64,000 nt of DNA from NCBI RefSeq assembly GCF_023283945.1, contig NZ_JAKIKW010000011.1:81867-145866 (forward strand). Direction: 5' to 3'. The notes below the pieces were generated by a model. The model saw only the letters and a program-made list of their open reading frames with translations, searched no databases and was not told the DNA's origin. This DNA is from Shewanella gelidimarina (GTDB lineage: Bacteria; Pseudomonadota; Gammaproteobacteria; Enterobacterales; Shewanellaceae). Every line of letters begins with the position of its first letter. The stretch's first letter is position 1. Below are positions 36,001-45,842 of the stretch, piece by piece. The position numbers and the translations under genes are program-made.

Positions 36001-36666
36001 TTAACGAGACAAAGCGGCCATAAGCATAAACACAACAATGCCGAGTACGATATACAGGCCAATATAATTTTTTTTCAGTTGCTTAGCTCTTAACCCCGCT
36101 TCCCTGTCTTGTATGAGTTGAAACTTGCGATTAAATGCCATGACTTTTTGTGCTATCGCATCCTGAGAACTCGATTCATCTTGCAGGTCATTACTGGGTA
36201 TACGCTCCGACACCAGCGCTAAGTCGCCTTTGAAAGCATGGACGGTATACCTGTAGTTACCTGATGAGAAAGTATTTTTCTCAAAGTCTAAATTCAATAT
36301 CGCATTACAACCAGCCTCATTTGCAAGCTGCTTTATATGGCTACGCCCTTCTTTTGGATCTTTAAAGAATCGAGTGCTAATAGAGTGCAGCTGCTCAATA
36401 TTGCCATGCTTAGGCGTATTGCTTTTGGAGATAAAAAAGTCCACTAACTGTGTCTTAAAGTACACATCAGGGACAGTAACGTGCTTTGCCGCTAACCCTT
36501 TAGGGGCTGGTGTTGGGTCAAATTCAACCAGCACGCCTTTGAGTAACTTAGCTTCATCCATGTGATTGTTGAGGCTAGAACAGTGAATAAAATAGCTCTC
36601 TCCATCATCACCATTAATAAAACCATATTTTTTATTCTTAATATAAGAGACGACTTTCCCTTTCAA
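36001..36666 (-). CDS. Cold-shock-domain protein with a C-terminal membrane anchor
   Basis: A 221-residue protein. Residues 1-65 resemble a cold-shock domain ([31 protein letters not shown]), which binds single-stranded nucleic acid. A middle region of unknown type contains [19 protein letters not shown], and a single membrane helix (about 200-218) ends the protein. It seems to place a nucleic-acid-binding domain at the inner membrane. No operon partners. A second cold-shock/membrane fusion lies at 62393-63016. Confidence 0.75.
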   Translation of the reverse strand: MKGKVVSYIKNKKYGFINGDDGESYFIHCSSLNNHMDEAKLLKGVLVEFDPTPAPKGLAAKHVTVPDVYFKTQLVDFFISKSNTPKHGNIEQLHSISTRFFKDPKEGRSHIKQLANEAGCNAILNLDFEKNTFSSGNYRYTVHAFKGDLALVSERIPSNDLQDESSSQDAIAQKVMAFNRKFQLIQDREAGLRAKQLKKNYIGLYIVLGIVVFMLMAALSR

Positions 36667-37142
36667 AATCTAACCTTTAAACTTTTTATAATTATATTTG
36701 CCATCTTAAATGTTAAGCCTATCTAAACACTAATTTTTTAAGCTATTCACGCTAAGTGTTCTCGAAATAATCTAGCGAGATCACATCAACCGAATGCTCA
36801 TTAGTACTGATGTATTTTCAACATAAAGTAGGCTAAAGCTGCTAAACAACTAGCAGGTCATATCAAAGTCTAGAACTCGAGACTACGCACCTACAGCAGA
36901 ACATACGATGGCGATGCACCACTGGCGCAGATAATTGAAGATATATTTGATCACTGCCCTTTTTAGCGGTTATAGCACATTCGCTTTCTAGCACGAGCGG
37001 GCAACACATTGCCGTTATCGAAGGACTAAGACTAAAACCAAGCCAATGTCGTAAACAATAGTGATTTTACGATTCTACGCTTATGATGAAAATAGTGAGT
37101 ATGAGTAGGTATCTTATAATGAGTCGTTTTAAGTGAGCATCT
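36667..37142. other. Intergenic region
   Basis: These 476 bases separate the divergent cold-shock-domain and AraC genes. They must hold both promoters; I recognise no operator or gene. Confidence 0.5.
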
Positions 37143-38156
37143 TTGACTAACCCAAAATACAGCACAATAGCAGCTTGGTCCTTAGCTATAGCTCGCGCGC
37201 TAAGTGCGAGTAATATTAATGCTAGCGCTGTATTTAGTGATGTAGGGTTAAGCCTTGCCCAGTTAGAATTGGAGCCTGATTCTCGGGTCGCCATCGATAA
37301 AATGACCATGCTTTGGCAAGCGGTTGAGCGTACTTCTGGGTCGTTGCCATTTGGTTTAACTGTCGGTCAATATGCCTATCCAATACACTTTCGCTCACTC
37401 GGTGCATTGATGATGAGCTGTGATACCTTAGCGCAAGCCTTCGAAACCCTTCCCGATTACTCAGCCTTAGTCAGTAATTCTGCCGTGATTAGTTTACAAC
37501 GCAGCCCACACTTGCTCGGTTTCACAATTATTCCGCTTAATGGAGTTGAGATTAGCGCTTTGGCCATAGATGCATTTTTTTCAAGCTTAATGCTGCACGG
37601 CAAACAGATGATTGGCCATAGCGACTTTGTGCGTAAAGTCGAGTTAATAAGGCCCGAGACTAATTCGCAACAAGCCTGGTTAGATTTCTTTGATTGCCCG
37701 GTCGTCATGGGTGCAGTTAATAACTGTATGTGGATGGACCGCGCGATGCTTGAACAGGCCGTTATCAGTAAAGATCCACTATTAGCCCAGCACAATGAGA
37801 AGGCGGTACGCCAATATTTAGACAAGATGCAGGTGCTAAATTGGCAGGAAAAGACCAGCCAAGGGATCCATGCATTATTGGTGAATGAAGAGCCTACGGC
37901 GTTGAAAATTGCGCAGATGTATAACATCAGCGAGCGTAGTTTAAGCCGTTATCTGCATCTTGAAGGCACTGGATTTAGAGCACTACTTAAGTTAAAACGA
38001 CAGGAGCTCGCGCACCATTACCTCATTAATACCCAAATGCCTATCAACACCTTATCTGACACCTTGGGATATAGCAGCGTAAGTAATTTCAGCCGTTTTT
38101 TCCACACTTGGAAAGGCATTAGCCCGTCAGATTACCGCAAACGCAGTAACTGCTAA
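37143..38156 (+). CDS. AraC-family regulator
   Basis: A 337-residue regulator with an N-terminal ligand-binding domain of the Arabinose_bd type (about 15-200) and a C-terminal AraC double helix-turn-helix (about 235-330, with ALKIAQMYNISERSLSRYL and LGYSSVSNFSRFFHTWKGISPSDYR). It starts with TTG at 37143: the ATG just upstream runs into a stop and the next in-frame ATG falls deep inside the domain. The alkylsulfatase gene starts about 100 bases downstream, which suggests it is the target. Confidence 0.82.
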   Translation: MTNPKYSTIAAWSLAIARALSASNINASAVFSDVGLSLAQLELEPDSRVAIDKMTMLWQAVERTSGSLPFGLTVGQYAYPIHFRSLGALMMSCDTLAQAFETLPDYSALVSNSAVISLQRSPHLLGFTIIPLNGVEISALAIDAFFSSLMLHGKQMIGHSDFVRKVELIRPETNSQQAWLDFFDCPVVMGAVNNCMWMDRAMLEQAVISKDPLLAQHNEKAVRQYLDKMQVLNWQEKTSQGIHALLVNEEPTALKIAQMYNISERSLSRYLHLEGTGFRALLKLKRQELAHHYLINTQMPINTLSDTLGYSSVSNFSRFFHTWKGISPSDYRKRSNC

Positions 38157-38258
38157 TTTTCAGCCTCCTGCATATTTGGCGAAAAATGATAACTAACTAG
38201 TGACCAAGTTGTAATAACTTGTGGGTAATTGTTAATTATAAGCCAGTGAGTGCCATCT

Positions 38259-40295
38259 ATGTCGACTAACATCTTCCCCCAACGCCCTTTTAAGCTCAGA
38301 GCCACTGGACAGCAGTTTTTAATCGGCAGCATAACTGCAATGTTTCTACTCGGGTGTCAGCCAAGTCAGACTGAATCCCAGCTCCAAGACATTGATGATG
38401 ATGGCTTTACCCCGGCAAGCACTCACACTATCGACGCCAATAATGCCGTGTTAGCCGAGCTGCCATTTGCCAACAAACAAGACTTTGAAGATGCTAACCG
38501 TGGTTTTATAGCCCGCTTACCTGAGTTGATTGTGGTTGATGAGCAAGGCCACAAAATCTGGGATAGAACAAGTTACGACTTCGTTGAGGGTGATGCGCCC
38601 AACAGTGTTAACCCCAGTCTTTGGCGACAAGCAACACTGAATAATATTGATGGTTTATTTGAAGTGACCACCGGGGTATACCAGCTCCGTGGCTTTGACT
38701 TAGCCAATATGACGGTGATTGCAGGCAAAACGGGATGGATAATCGTTGATCCTCTTACCACCGCTGAAACCGCGAAAGTGGCCTTTGAATTTATAAACCA
38801 ACAGTTGGGTAAACGCCCGATAGCAGCGATTATTTTTACCCATAGCCATATAGACCATTTTGGTGGCGCGTTAGGTTTACTCGAAAGCAGTACGCTTAAA
38901 AACGATGCGCTCGAAGGCATTGATATTATCGCCCCTGCAGGCTTTATGCATGAAGCCACCAGCGAAAATGTTATGGCCGGTACAGCCATGAGTCGACGCG
39001 CCATGTATATGTATGGCAAGCAGTTACCTCGTTCTGCCCGCGGCCACATTGACTCAGGGTTAGGCAAGGAGCCTGCGTTTGGTCAATTTGGGATTTTAAG
39101 CCCCACCACGGTGATTGCTCAAGACTCAGCCCAGCTGATTGATGGTGTTCCGTTTGAGTTTCAGATTGTATCCGGTTCAGAAGCGCCCGCTGAATTTACC
39201 TTTTACTTACCAGAACAACAGGCGTATTGCGGCGCGGAGTTAGTGTCTAAAAACATGCATAACCTCTATACGCTGCGCGGCGCTAAAGTGCGTGACGCAC
39301 TCACTTGGAGCAGCGCAATAGATAGTGCCCTTACCGCACAGCGCGATACTAAGGTGTATTTTGGTAGTCACCATTGGCCTATCTGGGGTCAAGATGCAAT
39401 CAACCGCTTTTTGGAAACACAGCGTGATACCTATAAATACATCCACGATCAATCGGTACGCATGCTCAATGCCGGTTTAACACCAGCAGAGATCGCAGAG
39501 GCGATCGAAATGCCACCCGCACTGTCTAACACCTTTTCTAGCCGGGGCTATTATGGCACCGCTAAGCATAATGCTAAGGCCGTTTACCAAGCCTATTTAG
39601 GCTGGTATGACGCCAACCCAGTTAACCTAGATCCACTGCCAGCGGTGGCTTCCGCAGCTAAGTATGTAAAATTGATCGGCGGCGCAGATAAAGTGATTCA
39701 GCAAACTAAGCTTGCGATCGATGCCGGTGAATATCGCTGGGCGGCGGAGTTGATTAATCACCTTGTGATCGCTGATGACGGCAATGATCGCGCCAAAGCG
39801 TTACTCGCGACGGCTTATGATCAGCTCGGTTATCAAGCCGAGTCAGCACCATGGCGAGATGTTTACCTTAGCGCTGCCTATGAGCTGCGCCACGGTAGCC
39901 CTGACAAGGGCATCGATTTAGCTTCGATGAAACAGATCTTATTGCGATCGCCCGTAGAAAACTTTCTGCAATCGATGGCATCAAGGGTGATTGGCCCAGA
40001 GGCGTTTGGTGATGATTTTGAGCTTAATATCAACTTTACCGATCTCGATAGAAACTACGTACTGACCCTTAAAAATGCAGTATTACACCATAAGCTTGCC
40101 CCAAAGTCGGCCTCGGCTAATGCCACACTCAATATCAGTCATGAGTTGTTTATCGACTTGATTATCGGCAGCGCAGGCGTATCAGATCTATTGTTCTCAG
40201 ATGATCTCGAGATCGAAGGCAGTAAAATCGATTTGGCGAGCTTCTTCTCTAAGCTCGATAAGCCTAAAGGGGTGTTTAATATCGTCACGCCGTAG
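38259..40295 (+). CDS. Alkylsulfatase lipoprotein, SdsA1-like
   Basis: A 678-residue metallo-beta-lactamase-fold sulfatase. The zinc motif THSHIDHFGG lies near residue 200, and a C-terminal dimerisation and SCP2-like substrate-binding part (about 530-678) completes the SdsA1 layout. It cleaves sulfate from alkyl sulfates such as dodecyl sulfate. The N-terminal lipobox (MFLLGC) predicts an outer-membrane or periplasmic lipoprotein, unlike many secreted relatives. I start at the ATG at 38259; a GTG three codons earlier is also possible. A hairpin follows the stop. Confidence 0.82.
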   Translation: MSTNIFPQRPFKLRATGQQFLIGSITAMFLLGCQPSQTESQLQDIDDDGFTPASTHTIDANNAVLAELPFANKQDFEDANRGFIARLPELIVVDEQGHKIWDRTSYDFVEGDAPNSVNPSLWRQATLNNIDGLFEVTTGVYQLRGFDLANMTVIAGKTGWIIVDPLTTAETAKVAFEFINQQLGKRPIAAIIFTHSHIDHFGGALGLLESSTLKNDALEGIDIIAPAGFMHEATSENVMAGTAMSRRAMYMYGKQLPRSARGHIDSGLGKEPAFGQFGILSPTTVIAQDSAQLIDGVPFEFQIVSGSEAPAEFTFYLPEQQAYCGAELVSKNMHNLYTLRGAKVRDALTWSSAIDSALTAQRDTKVYFGSHHWPIWGQDAINRFLETQRDTYKYIHDQSVRMLNAGLTPAEIAEAIEMPPALSNTFSSRGYYGTAKHNAKAVYQAYLGWYDANPVNLDPLPAVASAAKYVKLIGGADKVIQQTKLAIDAGEYRWAAELINHLVIADDGNDRAKALLATAYDQLGYQAESAPWRDVYLSAAYELRHGSPDKGIDLASMKQILLRSPVENFLQSMASRVIGPEAFGDDFELNINFTDLDRNYVLTLKNAVLHHKLAPKSASANATLNISHELFIDLIIGSAGVSDLLFSDDLEIEGSKIDLASFFSKLDKPKGVFNIVTP

Positions 40296-40317
40296 AGTTG
40301 CAGGTTTCACGTTCAGC

Positions 40318-40351
40318 GGCTAACTCATAGCTTAGAGGCTATGGGTTAGCC
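40318..40351. other. Hairpin after the alkylsulfatase gene
   Basis: GGCTAACTCATAGC (40318-40331) pairs with GCTATGGGTTAGCC (40338-40351), 14 positions with one wobble. No T-run follows on the plus strand, so it is a weak terminator or a 3'-end stabiliser. Confidence 0.55.
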
Positions 40352-40396
40352 ACTTCATCATTCACTATGCCTGTCCATATTGATTCTAAGCATCTA

Positions 40397-40816
40397 TTAT
40401 TTTTGAGCGACAATATTTTGCTTGATGCTTCCTTTTACGGGGCGGGCAAGAAATGTTCGGGTGATCAGGGAAAACGAAAAACGCTCACTGCTGTTCCAGG
40501 GCAGCAGTGAAACGATGCGCGCCATGGCGCAGTAGCCAAAGAGTACTTGAGCCCAGGTGCCTATTGCCGGGATCCAATATATCCACCCAAGTCCCTCGAC
40601 CTGCGCCAGTAACAACAGCGACAGATACCAAAATCGAACCTGTATAGGAAATGCGGTAACACTTCGTTTCATAATGACAAAGTGAAGCAGATGAACCAAG
40701 GTAAGAGCTATGGCGAGCACAAAACCGATGGGATCAGCTATAACTCCGTAGGTAAGCAGTGCAGCGGTTACCAGCCAATATCTCCAGCCGGTACCATTTA
40801 ACTCAATCATAAACAT
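40397..40816 (-). CDS. Small polytopic membrane protein of unknown function
   Basis: A 139-residue protein with four or so hydrophobic segments (VTAALLTYGVIADPIG, VLAIALTLVHLLHFVI, FWYLSLLLLAQVEGLGW, WAQVLFGYCAMARIVSLL) and a basic C-terminal tail. GGGAG stands nine bases before the ATG. I do not recognise the family. It is convergent with the alkylsulfatase and upstream of nothing obvious, so context gives no clue. Confidence 0.6.
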   Translation of the reverse strand: MFMIELNGTGWRYWLVTAALLTYGVIADPIGFVLAIALTLVHLLHFVIMKRSVTAFPIQVRFWYLSLLLLAQVEGLGWIYWIPAIGTWAQVLFGYCAMARIVSLLPWNSSERFSFSLITRTFLARPVKGSIKQNIVAQK

Positions 40817-40983
40817 CTGTTACGTCTCCCTTGAATTCCCTATTAAATAAGATTTTTCTTATGGACACAGATGTTACATTAGTTTTATCTTTTGAATAGT
40901 GGGTTGTGTCACTAAAATAAAAACAATAGCCAGCCATTAATAGTTCAAATTAGCACTAATCTTAAAAGTCCCCAAACAACCAA

Positions 40984-41014
40984 TAAAAAAGCCAGCCATG
41001 ATAATGGCTGGCTT
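40984..41014 (-). terminator. Terminator of puuC
   Basis: AAGCCAGCCAT (40989-40999) pairs with ATGGCTGGCTT (41004-41014) around GATA. On the minus strand the stem leads into TTTTTT, 27 bases after the puuC stop. Confidence 0.82.
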
Positions 41015-41040
41015 ATAACAAAGCGGTTTACTGCAAAGAC

Positions 41041-42540
41041 TTAATCCAGCGAAATCCAAGTGGCTTTGATTTCAGTGTACTTGTCAAAAGCATGCAGTGA
41101 CTTATCACGGCCATTACCCGACTGTTTATAGCCACCGAAAGGCGCGGTCATATCACCGCCATCGTAATGGTTGATCCACACCATGCCACTGCGCAATGCT
41201 TTGGCGGTCTTATGGGCTTTGTTGATATCTGCCGTCCAAACGCCAGCAGCTAAGCCATAGATACTGTCGTTAGCAATGGCGATCGCTTGCTCCATTCCCT
41301 CAAAAGTGATCACCGATAACACCGGACCAAAGATCTCCTCTTTAGCGATGGTCATCTTGTTATCAACATCAGAAAAGATAGTCGGTTCAATATAGACGCC
41401 ACCAGACTCTTGCATCACTTGGCGACCACCAAAGTTGAGCGTAGCGCCTTCATCTTTACCTGATTGAATGTAACCCAATACGTTATCAAGTTGCTGTTTA
41501 TCGACTACCGCACCAGAGGTGGTACTTGGATCGAGTGGATGACCTGGCTGCCAGCTTTGTAACTCTTCAGCAATCAGTCCGATAAGTTCTTCTTTTACAT
41601 CCGCCTCAACTAACAAACGTGAACCCGCAGTACACACTTCACCTTGGTTAAAGGCTATTGCAGCAGCCGCGGCTGCCGCGGCTTTCTTTAGATCTGGCGT
41701 GTCGTTAAACACAATATTAGGGCTCTTACCGCCCGCTTCTAGCCAAACACGTTTCATGTTTGATTCGCCAGCATAAACCATTAACTGCTTGGCAATCTTG
41801 GTCGAGCCGGTAAACACCAATGTATCGACATCCATATGCAGCGCAAGTGCTTTACCGACAGTGTGACCAAAACCTGGCAGAACGTTGAGCACACCTTTAG
41901 GAATACCGGCTTCGATGGCGATTTGCGCGATACGAATGGCGGTTAAAGGCGACTTTTCTGATGGCTTTAATATCACACTGTTACCGGTTGCCAATGCCGG
42001 CCCAAGTTTCCAACACGCCATTAATAGCGGAAAGTTCCAAGGGACAATTGCGGCGACCACACCAACAGCTTCACGGGTGATCATGCCGATCTCATTATGT
42101 GCAGTGGGGGCTATTTCATCATAAATCTTATCGATAGCTTCGCCAGACCAGCGAATAGAGCGGGCAGCGCCAGCAACATCGACAGCGCGAGAATACTGAA
42201 TTGGTTTACCCATATCCAAGGTTTCAAGCAGGGCTAGCTCATCAACATTTTCATCTAGCAAATCGGCAAAACGAATCATTATCTGCTTACGTTTGACAGG
42301 GGCAAGATGCGACCACACACCACTTTCAAATGTTTCTCGGGCATTGATAACGGCAATATTGGCATCGGCCTCATCACAACTCGCCACTTTAGCCAGTACT
42401 TTACCGTCGATAGGACTGATGCAATCAAAGGTCTCTTTAGACTGTGATTCAACATAATCACCTGCAATAAATGCTGCGCCGTTAATTGACATTGTATCTG
42501 CGAGTGCTTGCCACTGGCTGCGATTTTCTGGTGTGCTCAT
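41041..42540 (-). CDS. puuC: Gamma-glutamyl-gamma-aminobutyraldehyde dehydrogenase
   Basis: A 499-residue NAD(P)-dependent aldehyde dehydrogenase. The catalytic Cys is in FNQGEVCTAGSRLL, the general base Glu in WLEAGGKSPNIVF, and the nucleotide-binding part is FTGSTKIAKQL. It oxidises the aldehyde from PuuB to gamma-glutamyl-GABA. An Ala-run (KKAAAAAAAAIAFNQG) precedes the active site. A PuuR-like site lies in the divergent promoter with the transaminase gene, which supports the PuuC assignment. Confidence 0.85.
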   Translation of the reverse strand: MSTPENRSQWQALADTMSINGAAFIAGDYVESQSKETFDCISPIDGKVLAKVASCDEADANIAVINARETFESGVWSHLAPVKRKQIMIRFADLLDENVDELALLETLDMGKPIQYSRAVDVAGAARSIRWSGEAIDKIYDEIAPTAHNEIGMITREAVGVVAAIVPWNFPLLMACWKLGPALATGNSVILKPSEKSPLTAIRIAQIAIEAGIPKGVLNVLPGFGHTVGKALALHMDVDTLVFTGSTKIAKQLMVYAGESNMKRVWLEAGGKSPNIVFNDTPDLKKAAAAAAAAIAFNQGEVCTAGSRLLVEADVKEELIGLIAEELQSWQPGHPLDPSTTSGAVVDKQQLDNVLGYIQSGKDEGATLNFGGRQVMQESGGVYIEPTIFSDVDNKMTIAKEEIFGPVLSVITFEGMEQAIAIANDSIYGLAAGVWTADINKAHKTAKALRSGMVWINHYDGGDMTAPFGGYKQSGNGRDKSLHAFDKYTEIKATWISLD

Positions 42541-42719
42541 GAAGACCTCTTAACACTGAATTTAATTATTAGAATTGTTTTCAATACGGTCATTTTGCCT
42601 ATAAATAGCAAATTACCGCAGTAAGGTGTTGCCCAAGATTACGCTTAATGGCGCATAAGTTTCAATATATTTTACAAAAAGTTCACTTTTGCTATAAATA
42701 AATGCACAAAAAGCTTTCA

Positions 42720-42733
42720 TGTTCATTATTTCT
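42720..42733 (-). promoter_or_regulatory. PuuR-like operator between puuC and the transaminase gene
   Basis: On the minus strand the sequence reads AGAAATAATGAACA, the third occurrence of the PuuR-like core. It sits in the 283-base divergent gap, and could control both puuC and the transaminase-mmsA genes. Confidence 0.6.
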
Positions 42734-42823
42734 GACATAGCATAGCAAATATCAACCGCTTGATTAAAAAAGCAACAGATACTAAAAAAACAACAATAAT
42801 CAAACTGAATCAAGGTAGATGAT

Positions 42824-44164
42824 ATGGCAGATTCACAGACGCAACATCACAGCGAAACACCCTCTTTATCAAATTACTGGATGCCTTTTACGGCCAATAG
42901 ACAGTTTAAGTCTAATCCACGAATGTTGGCTCAAGCTGAAGGTATGTATTATAGAGACACCGCTGGTCGCCCCATATTAGATGGTACTGCAGGATTATGG
43001 TGCTGCAATGCCGGTCATGGACGCAAAGAGATCTCAGAAGCGGTATCTAAACAGATCCACCAACTGGACTTCGCTCCCTCTTTTCAGATGGGTCACCCAC
43101 TTGCATTTGAACTCGCTGAACGCCTAGCGCAGATAAGCCCTGAAGGTCTTAATAAAGTTTTCTTTACTAACTCAGGTTCTGAATCTGTCGATAGCGCACT
43201 TAAAATCGCACTCACCTATCACCGTGCCAATGGTCAAGCGACTCGAACGCGCTTTATCGGCCGTGAGCTTGGTTATCATGGCGTAGGTTTTGGTGGTATT
43301 TCAGTGGGCGGTATTGGTAATAACCGTAAGACGTTTAGCCAACAGTTGCTACAAGGTGTTGATCACTTGCCGCACACATTAGACATGAAAGAAAATGCGT
43401 TTTGTCGCGGTATGCCTAAAACGGGTGCCGAAAAAGCAGAAGCACTTGAACAGCTTGTCGCACTTCATGGTGCAGAAAATATCGCGGCAGTGATTGTTGA
43501 ACCTATGTCAGGCTCTGCTGGCGTAATCTTGCCACCAGAAGGCTACCTACAAAAACTACGAGAAATCACTACCAAGTACGGCATCTTATTGATTTTCGAT
43601 GAAGTGATTACTGGCTTTGGCCGTGTGGGCGATGCATTTGCTAGCCAACGTTGGGGCGTGACTCCCGATATGATCACCACCGCTAAAGCACTCAATAATG
43701 GTGCTATCCCGATGGGCGCAGTACTGGTAGATGACAATATTTACGACACCTGTATGCAGGGGCCTGAAAATGCCATTGAACTGTTTCATGGTTACACCTA
43801 TTCCGGTCACCCCGTTGCAGCAGCCGCAGCGATTGCCACTCTTAATATCTACCAAGATGAAAAACTATTTGAACGTAGCCGCGAGCTTGAAGGCTACTTT
43901 GAAGATGCGGTGCATAGCTTAAAAGGCTTACCCAATGTCATTGATATTCGTAACATTGGCTTGGTCGGCGGCATTCAGTTTTCTCCCAGTGACAAAGGCG
44001 CAGGTAAGCGAGGCTTCGGCATATTTGAACATTGCTTTGCTAATGGCACATTAGTGCGCGCAACTGGCGATATCATTGCGATCTCCCCACCTTTAATTAT
44101 CGATAAACAACAAATCGATACCATCATTAACACCTTATCGGATGCGATTACCGCTGTCGGTTAA
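42824..44164 (+). CDS. bauA: Beta-alanine:pyruvate transaminase
   Basis: A 446-residue class III aminotransferase. FFTNSGSESVDSALKIA, YHGVGFGGISVGG and FDEVITGFGRVG are typical; the PLP lysine is in TTAKALNNGAIPMGA. The sequence follows omega-amino-acid:pyruvate transaminases closely (WMPFTANRQF, DHLPHTL). It converts beta-alanine and probably GABA with pyruvate to the semialdehyde and alanine. It is followed by mmsA, which would take malonate semialdehyde onward. This gives an exit for polyamine-derived beta-alanine or GABA. Confidence 0.85.
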   Translation: MADSQTQHHSETPSLSNYWMPFTANRQFKSNPRMLAQAEGMYYRDTAGRPILDGTAGLWCCNAGHGRKEISEAVSKQIHQLDFAPSFQMGHPLAFELAERLAQISPEGLNKVFFTNSGSESVDSALKIALTYHRANGQATRTRFIGRELGYHGVGFGGISVGGIGNNRKTFSQQLLQGVDHLPHTLDMKENAFCRGMPKTGAEKAEALEQLVALHGAENIAAVIVEPMSGSAGVILPPEGYLQKLREITTKYGILLIFDEVITGFGRVGDAFASQRWGVTPDMITTAKALNNGAIPMGAVLVDDNIYDTCMQGPENAIELFHGYTYSGHPVAAAAAIATLNIYQDEKLFERSRELEGYFEDAVHSLKGLPNVIDIRNIGLVGGIQFSPSDKGAGKRGFGIFEHCFANGTLVRATGDIIAISPPLIIDKQQIDTIINTLSDAITAVG

Positions 44165-44283
44165 TCCCTGTGTCTATTGCATGTTGTCGCGCCAGTTTGC
44201 GCGACTGATGTTATAGGCTGATCCATTAATACCCATTAACACTCTTGGTTCCCAGCAGGGAATTAACATTAGGATTTTGCGCT

Positions 44284-45777
44284 ATGCACACGATTAACCA
44301 TTACATTAATGGCGGCCACACTTCGCCTAGCCAACGTACACAAGCGATTTTTGAACCCGCTACCGGAGAGCAAAGCGCTACCGTTTCTTTAGCCAGCGCT
44401 GCGGATGTTGTAGATGCCATTGAAATAGCCCAAAAGGCACACGAGTCTTGGTCTAAGGTCACGCCGCTAAACCGTGCGCGCGTCCTGTTTAAGTTCAAGG
44501 CGTTAGTCGAAGCTAATATGGATCAGATGGCCGAACTTATCACCCGCGAGCACGGTAAAGTGCTTGATGATGCCAAAGGTGAAATTATTCGTGGTCTTGA
44601 AGTCGTTGAGTTTGCTTGTGGTATTCCTCATCTACTCAAAGGCGAGCATACCGAGCAAGTTGGCGGTGGTGTTGATGCTTGGACACTGAATCAATCATTG
44701 GGCGTGGTAGCGGGTATTGCACCGTTTAACTTCCCAGTGATGGTGCCAATGTGGATGTTCCCTATCGCAATTGCCTGCGGTAATAGCTTTATCATGAAGC
44801 CGTCTGAAAAAGATCCAAGCTCAGTCATGCGTATGGCTGAACTCCTTACCGAAGCGGGCTTACCTGATGGCGTATTCAACGTTGTTAACGGTGACAAAGA
44901 AGCAGTAGATACACTACTCACTCATAAAGATGTACATGCTATTAGCTTTGTCGGTTCAACTCCAATTGCGGAATATATTTACGCAACGGCATCTGCACAT
45001 GGCAAGCGCGTTCAAGCATTGGGCGGCGCTAAAAACCATATGGTACTCATGCCTGACGCTGATTTAGATCAAGCGGTTGGCTCATTAATGGGCGCGGCAT
45101 ACGGCAGTGCTGGCGAGCGTTGTATGGCGATATCTGTGGTACTGGCAGTGGGTGATTCAGGCGACGCTCTGGTCGAAAAACTATTGCCTCAAATTAAGTC
45201 ACTTAAAGTCGGCAACGGTGTCACTCCTGAGATGGACATGGGGCCACTTATCTCTGCGCAGCATTTAGAGAAAGTGACTAACTATATTGAAACTGGCGTG
45301 AACGAAGGCGCTAAGTTACTCGCTGATGGTCGCCAGCTAACAGTGACGGATCATGAACAAGGCTACTTCCTAGGCGGTTGTTTGTTTGACCATGTCACAC
45401 CTGAGATGACTATCTATAAAGAGGAGATTTTTGGCCCAGTACTCGCCATTGTGCGCGTAAAAGATTACGCCGAAGCATTGCAACTCATCAACGACCATGA
45501 ATTTGGTAACGGTACCGCTATCTTTACCCAAAGCGGTGAAGCTGCACGTCACTTCTGTCACCACGTACAAGTGGGCATGGTCGGTGTCAATGTGCCTATT
45601 CCAGTGCCAATGGCATTTCATAGCTTTGGCGGCTGGAAACGCTCACTGTTTGGTCCTTTGCATATGCATGGTCCAGATGGAGTGCGCTTTTACACCAAGC
45701 GCAAAGCCATTACTGCCCGCTGGCCTCAGCCAAGCAAGCAGTCAAAAGCTGAGTTTGTAATGCCAACGATGAAATAG
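44284..45777 (+). CDS. mmsA: CoA-acylating (methyl)malonate-semialdehyde dehydrogenase
   Basis: A 497-residue aldehyde dehydrogenase of the CoA-acylating class. Its catalytic Cys is in GSAGERCMAISVV, and LGGAKNHMVLMPDA replaces the Glu motif of hydrolytic enzymes, which is the hallmark of MmsA. It turns malonate semialdehyde into acetyl-CoA. I start at the ATG at 44284, with AGGA upstream; a TTG at 44245 would add 13 residues. It follows the transaminase gene by 119 bases, and together they degrade beta-alanine. Confidence 0.87.
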   Translation: MHTINHYINGGHTSPSQRTQAIFEPATGEQSATVSLASAADVVDAIEIAQKAHESWSKVTPLNRARVLFKFKALVEANMDQMAELITREHGKVLDDAKGEIIRGLEVVEFACGIPHLLKGEHTEQVGGGVDAWTLNQSLGVVAGIAPFNFPVMVPMWMFPIAIACGNSFIMKPSEKDPSSVMRMAELLTEAGLPDGVFNVVNGDKEAVDTLLTHKDVHAISFVGSTPIAEYIYATASAHGKRVQALGGAKNHMVLMPDADLDQAVGSLMGAAYGSAGERCMAISVVLAVGDSGDALVEKLLPQIKSLKVGNGVTPEMDMGPLISAQHLEKVTNYIETGVNEGAKLLADGRQLTVTDHEQGYFLGGCLFDHVTPEMTIYKEEIFGPVLAIVRVKDYAEALQLINDHEFGNGTAIFTQSGEAARHFCHHVQVGMVGVNVPIPVPMAFHSFGGWKRSLFGPLHMHGPDGVRFYTKRKAITARWPQPSKQSKAEFVMPTMK

Positions 45778-45842
45778 CACCTAGATGCGCAGTTAACGCT
45801 GCGCATTTGCCGTTTAAATATAACCATAAAATGGACAGTTCA

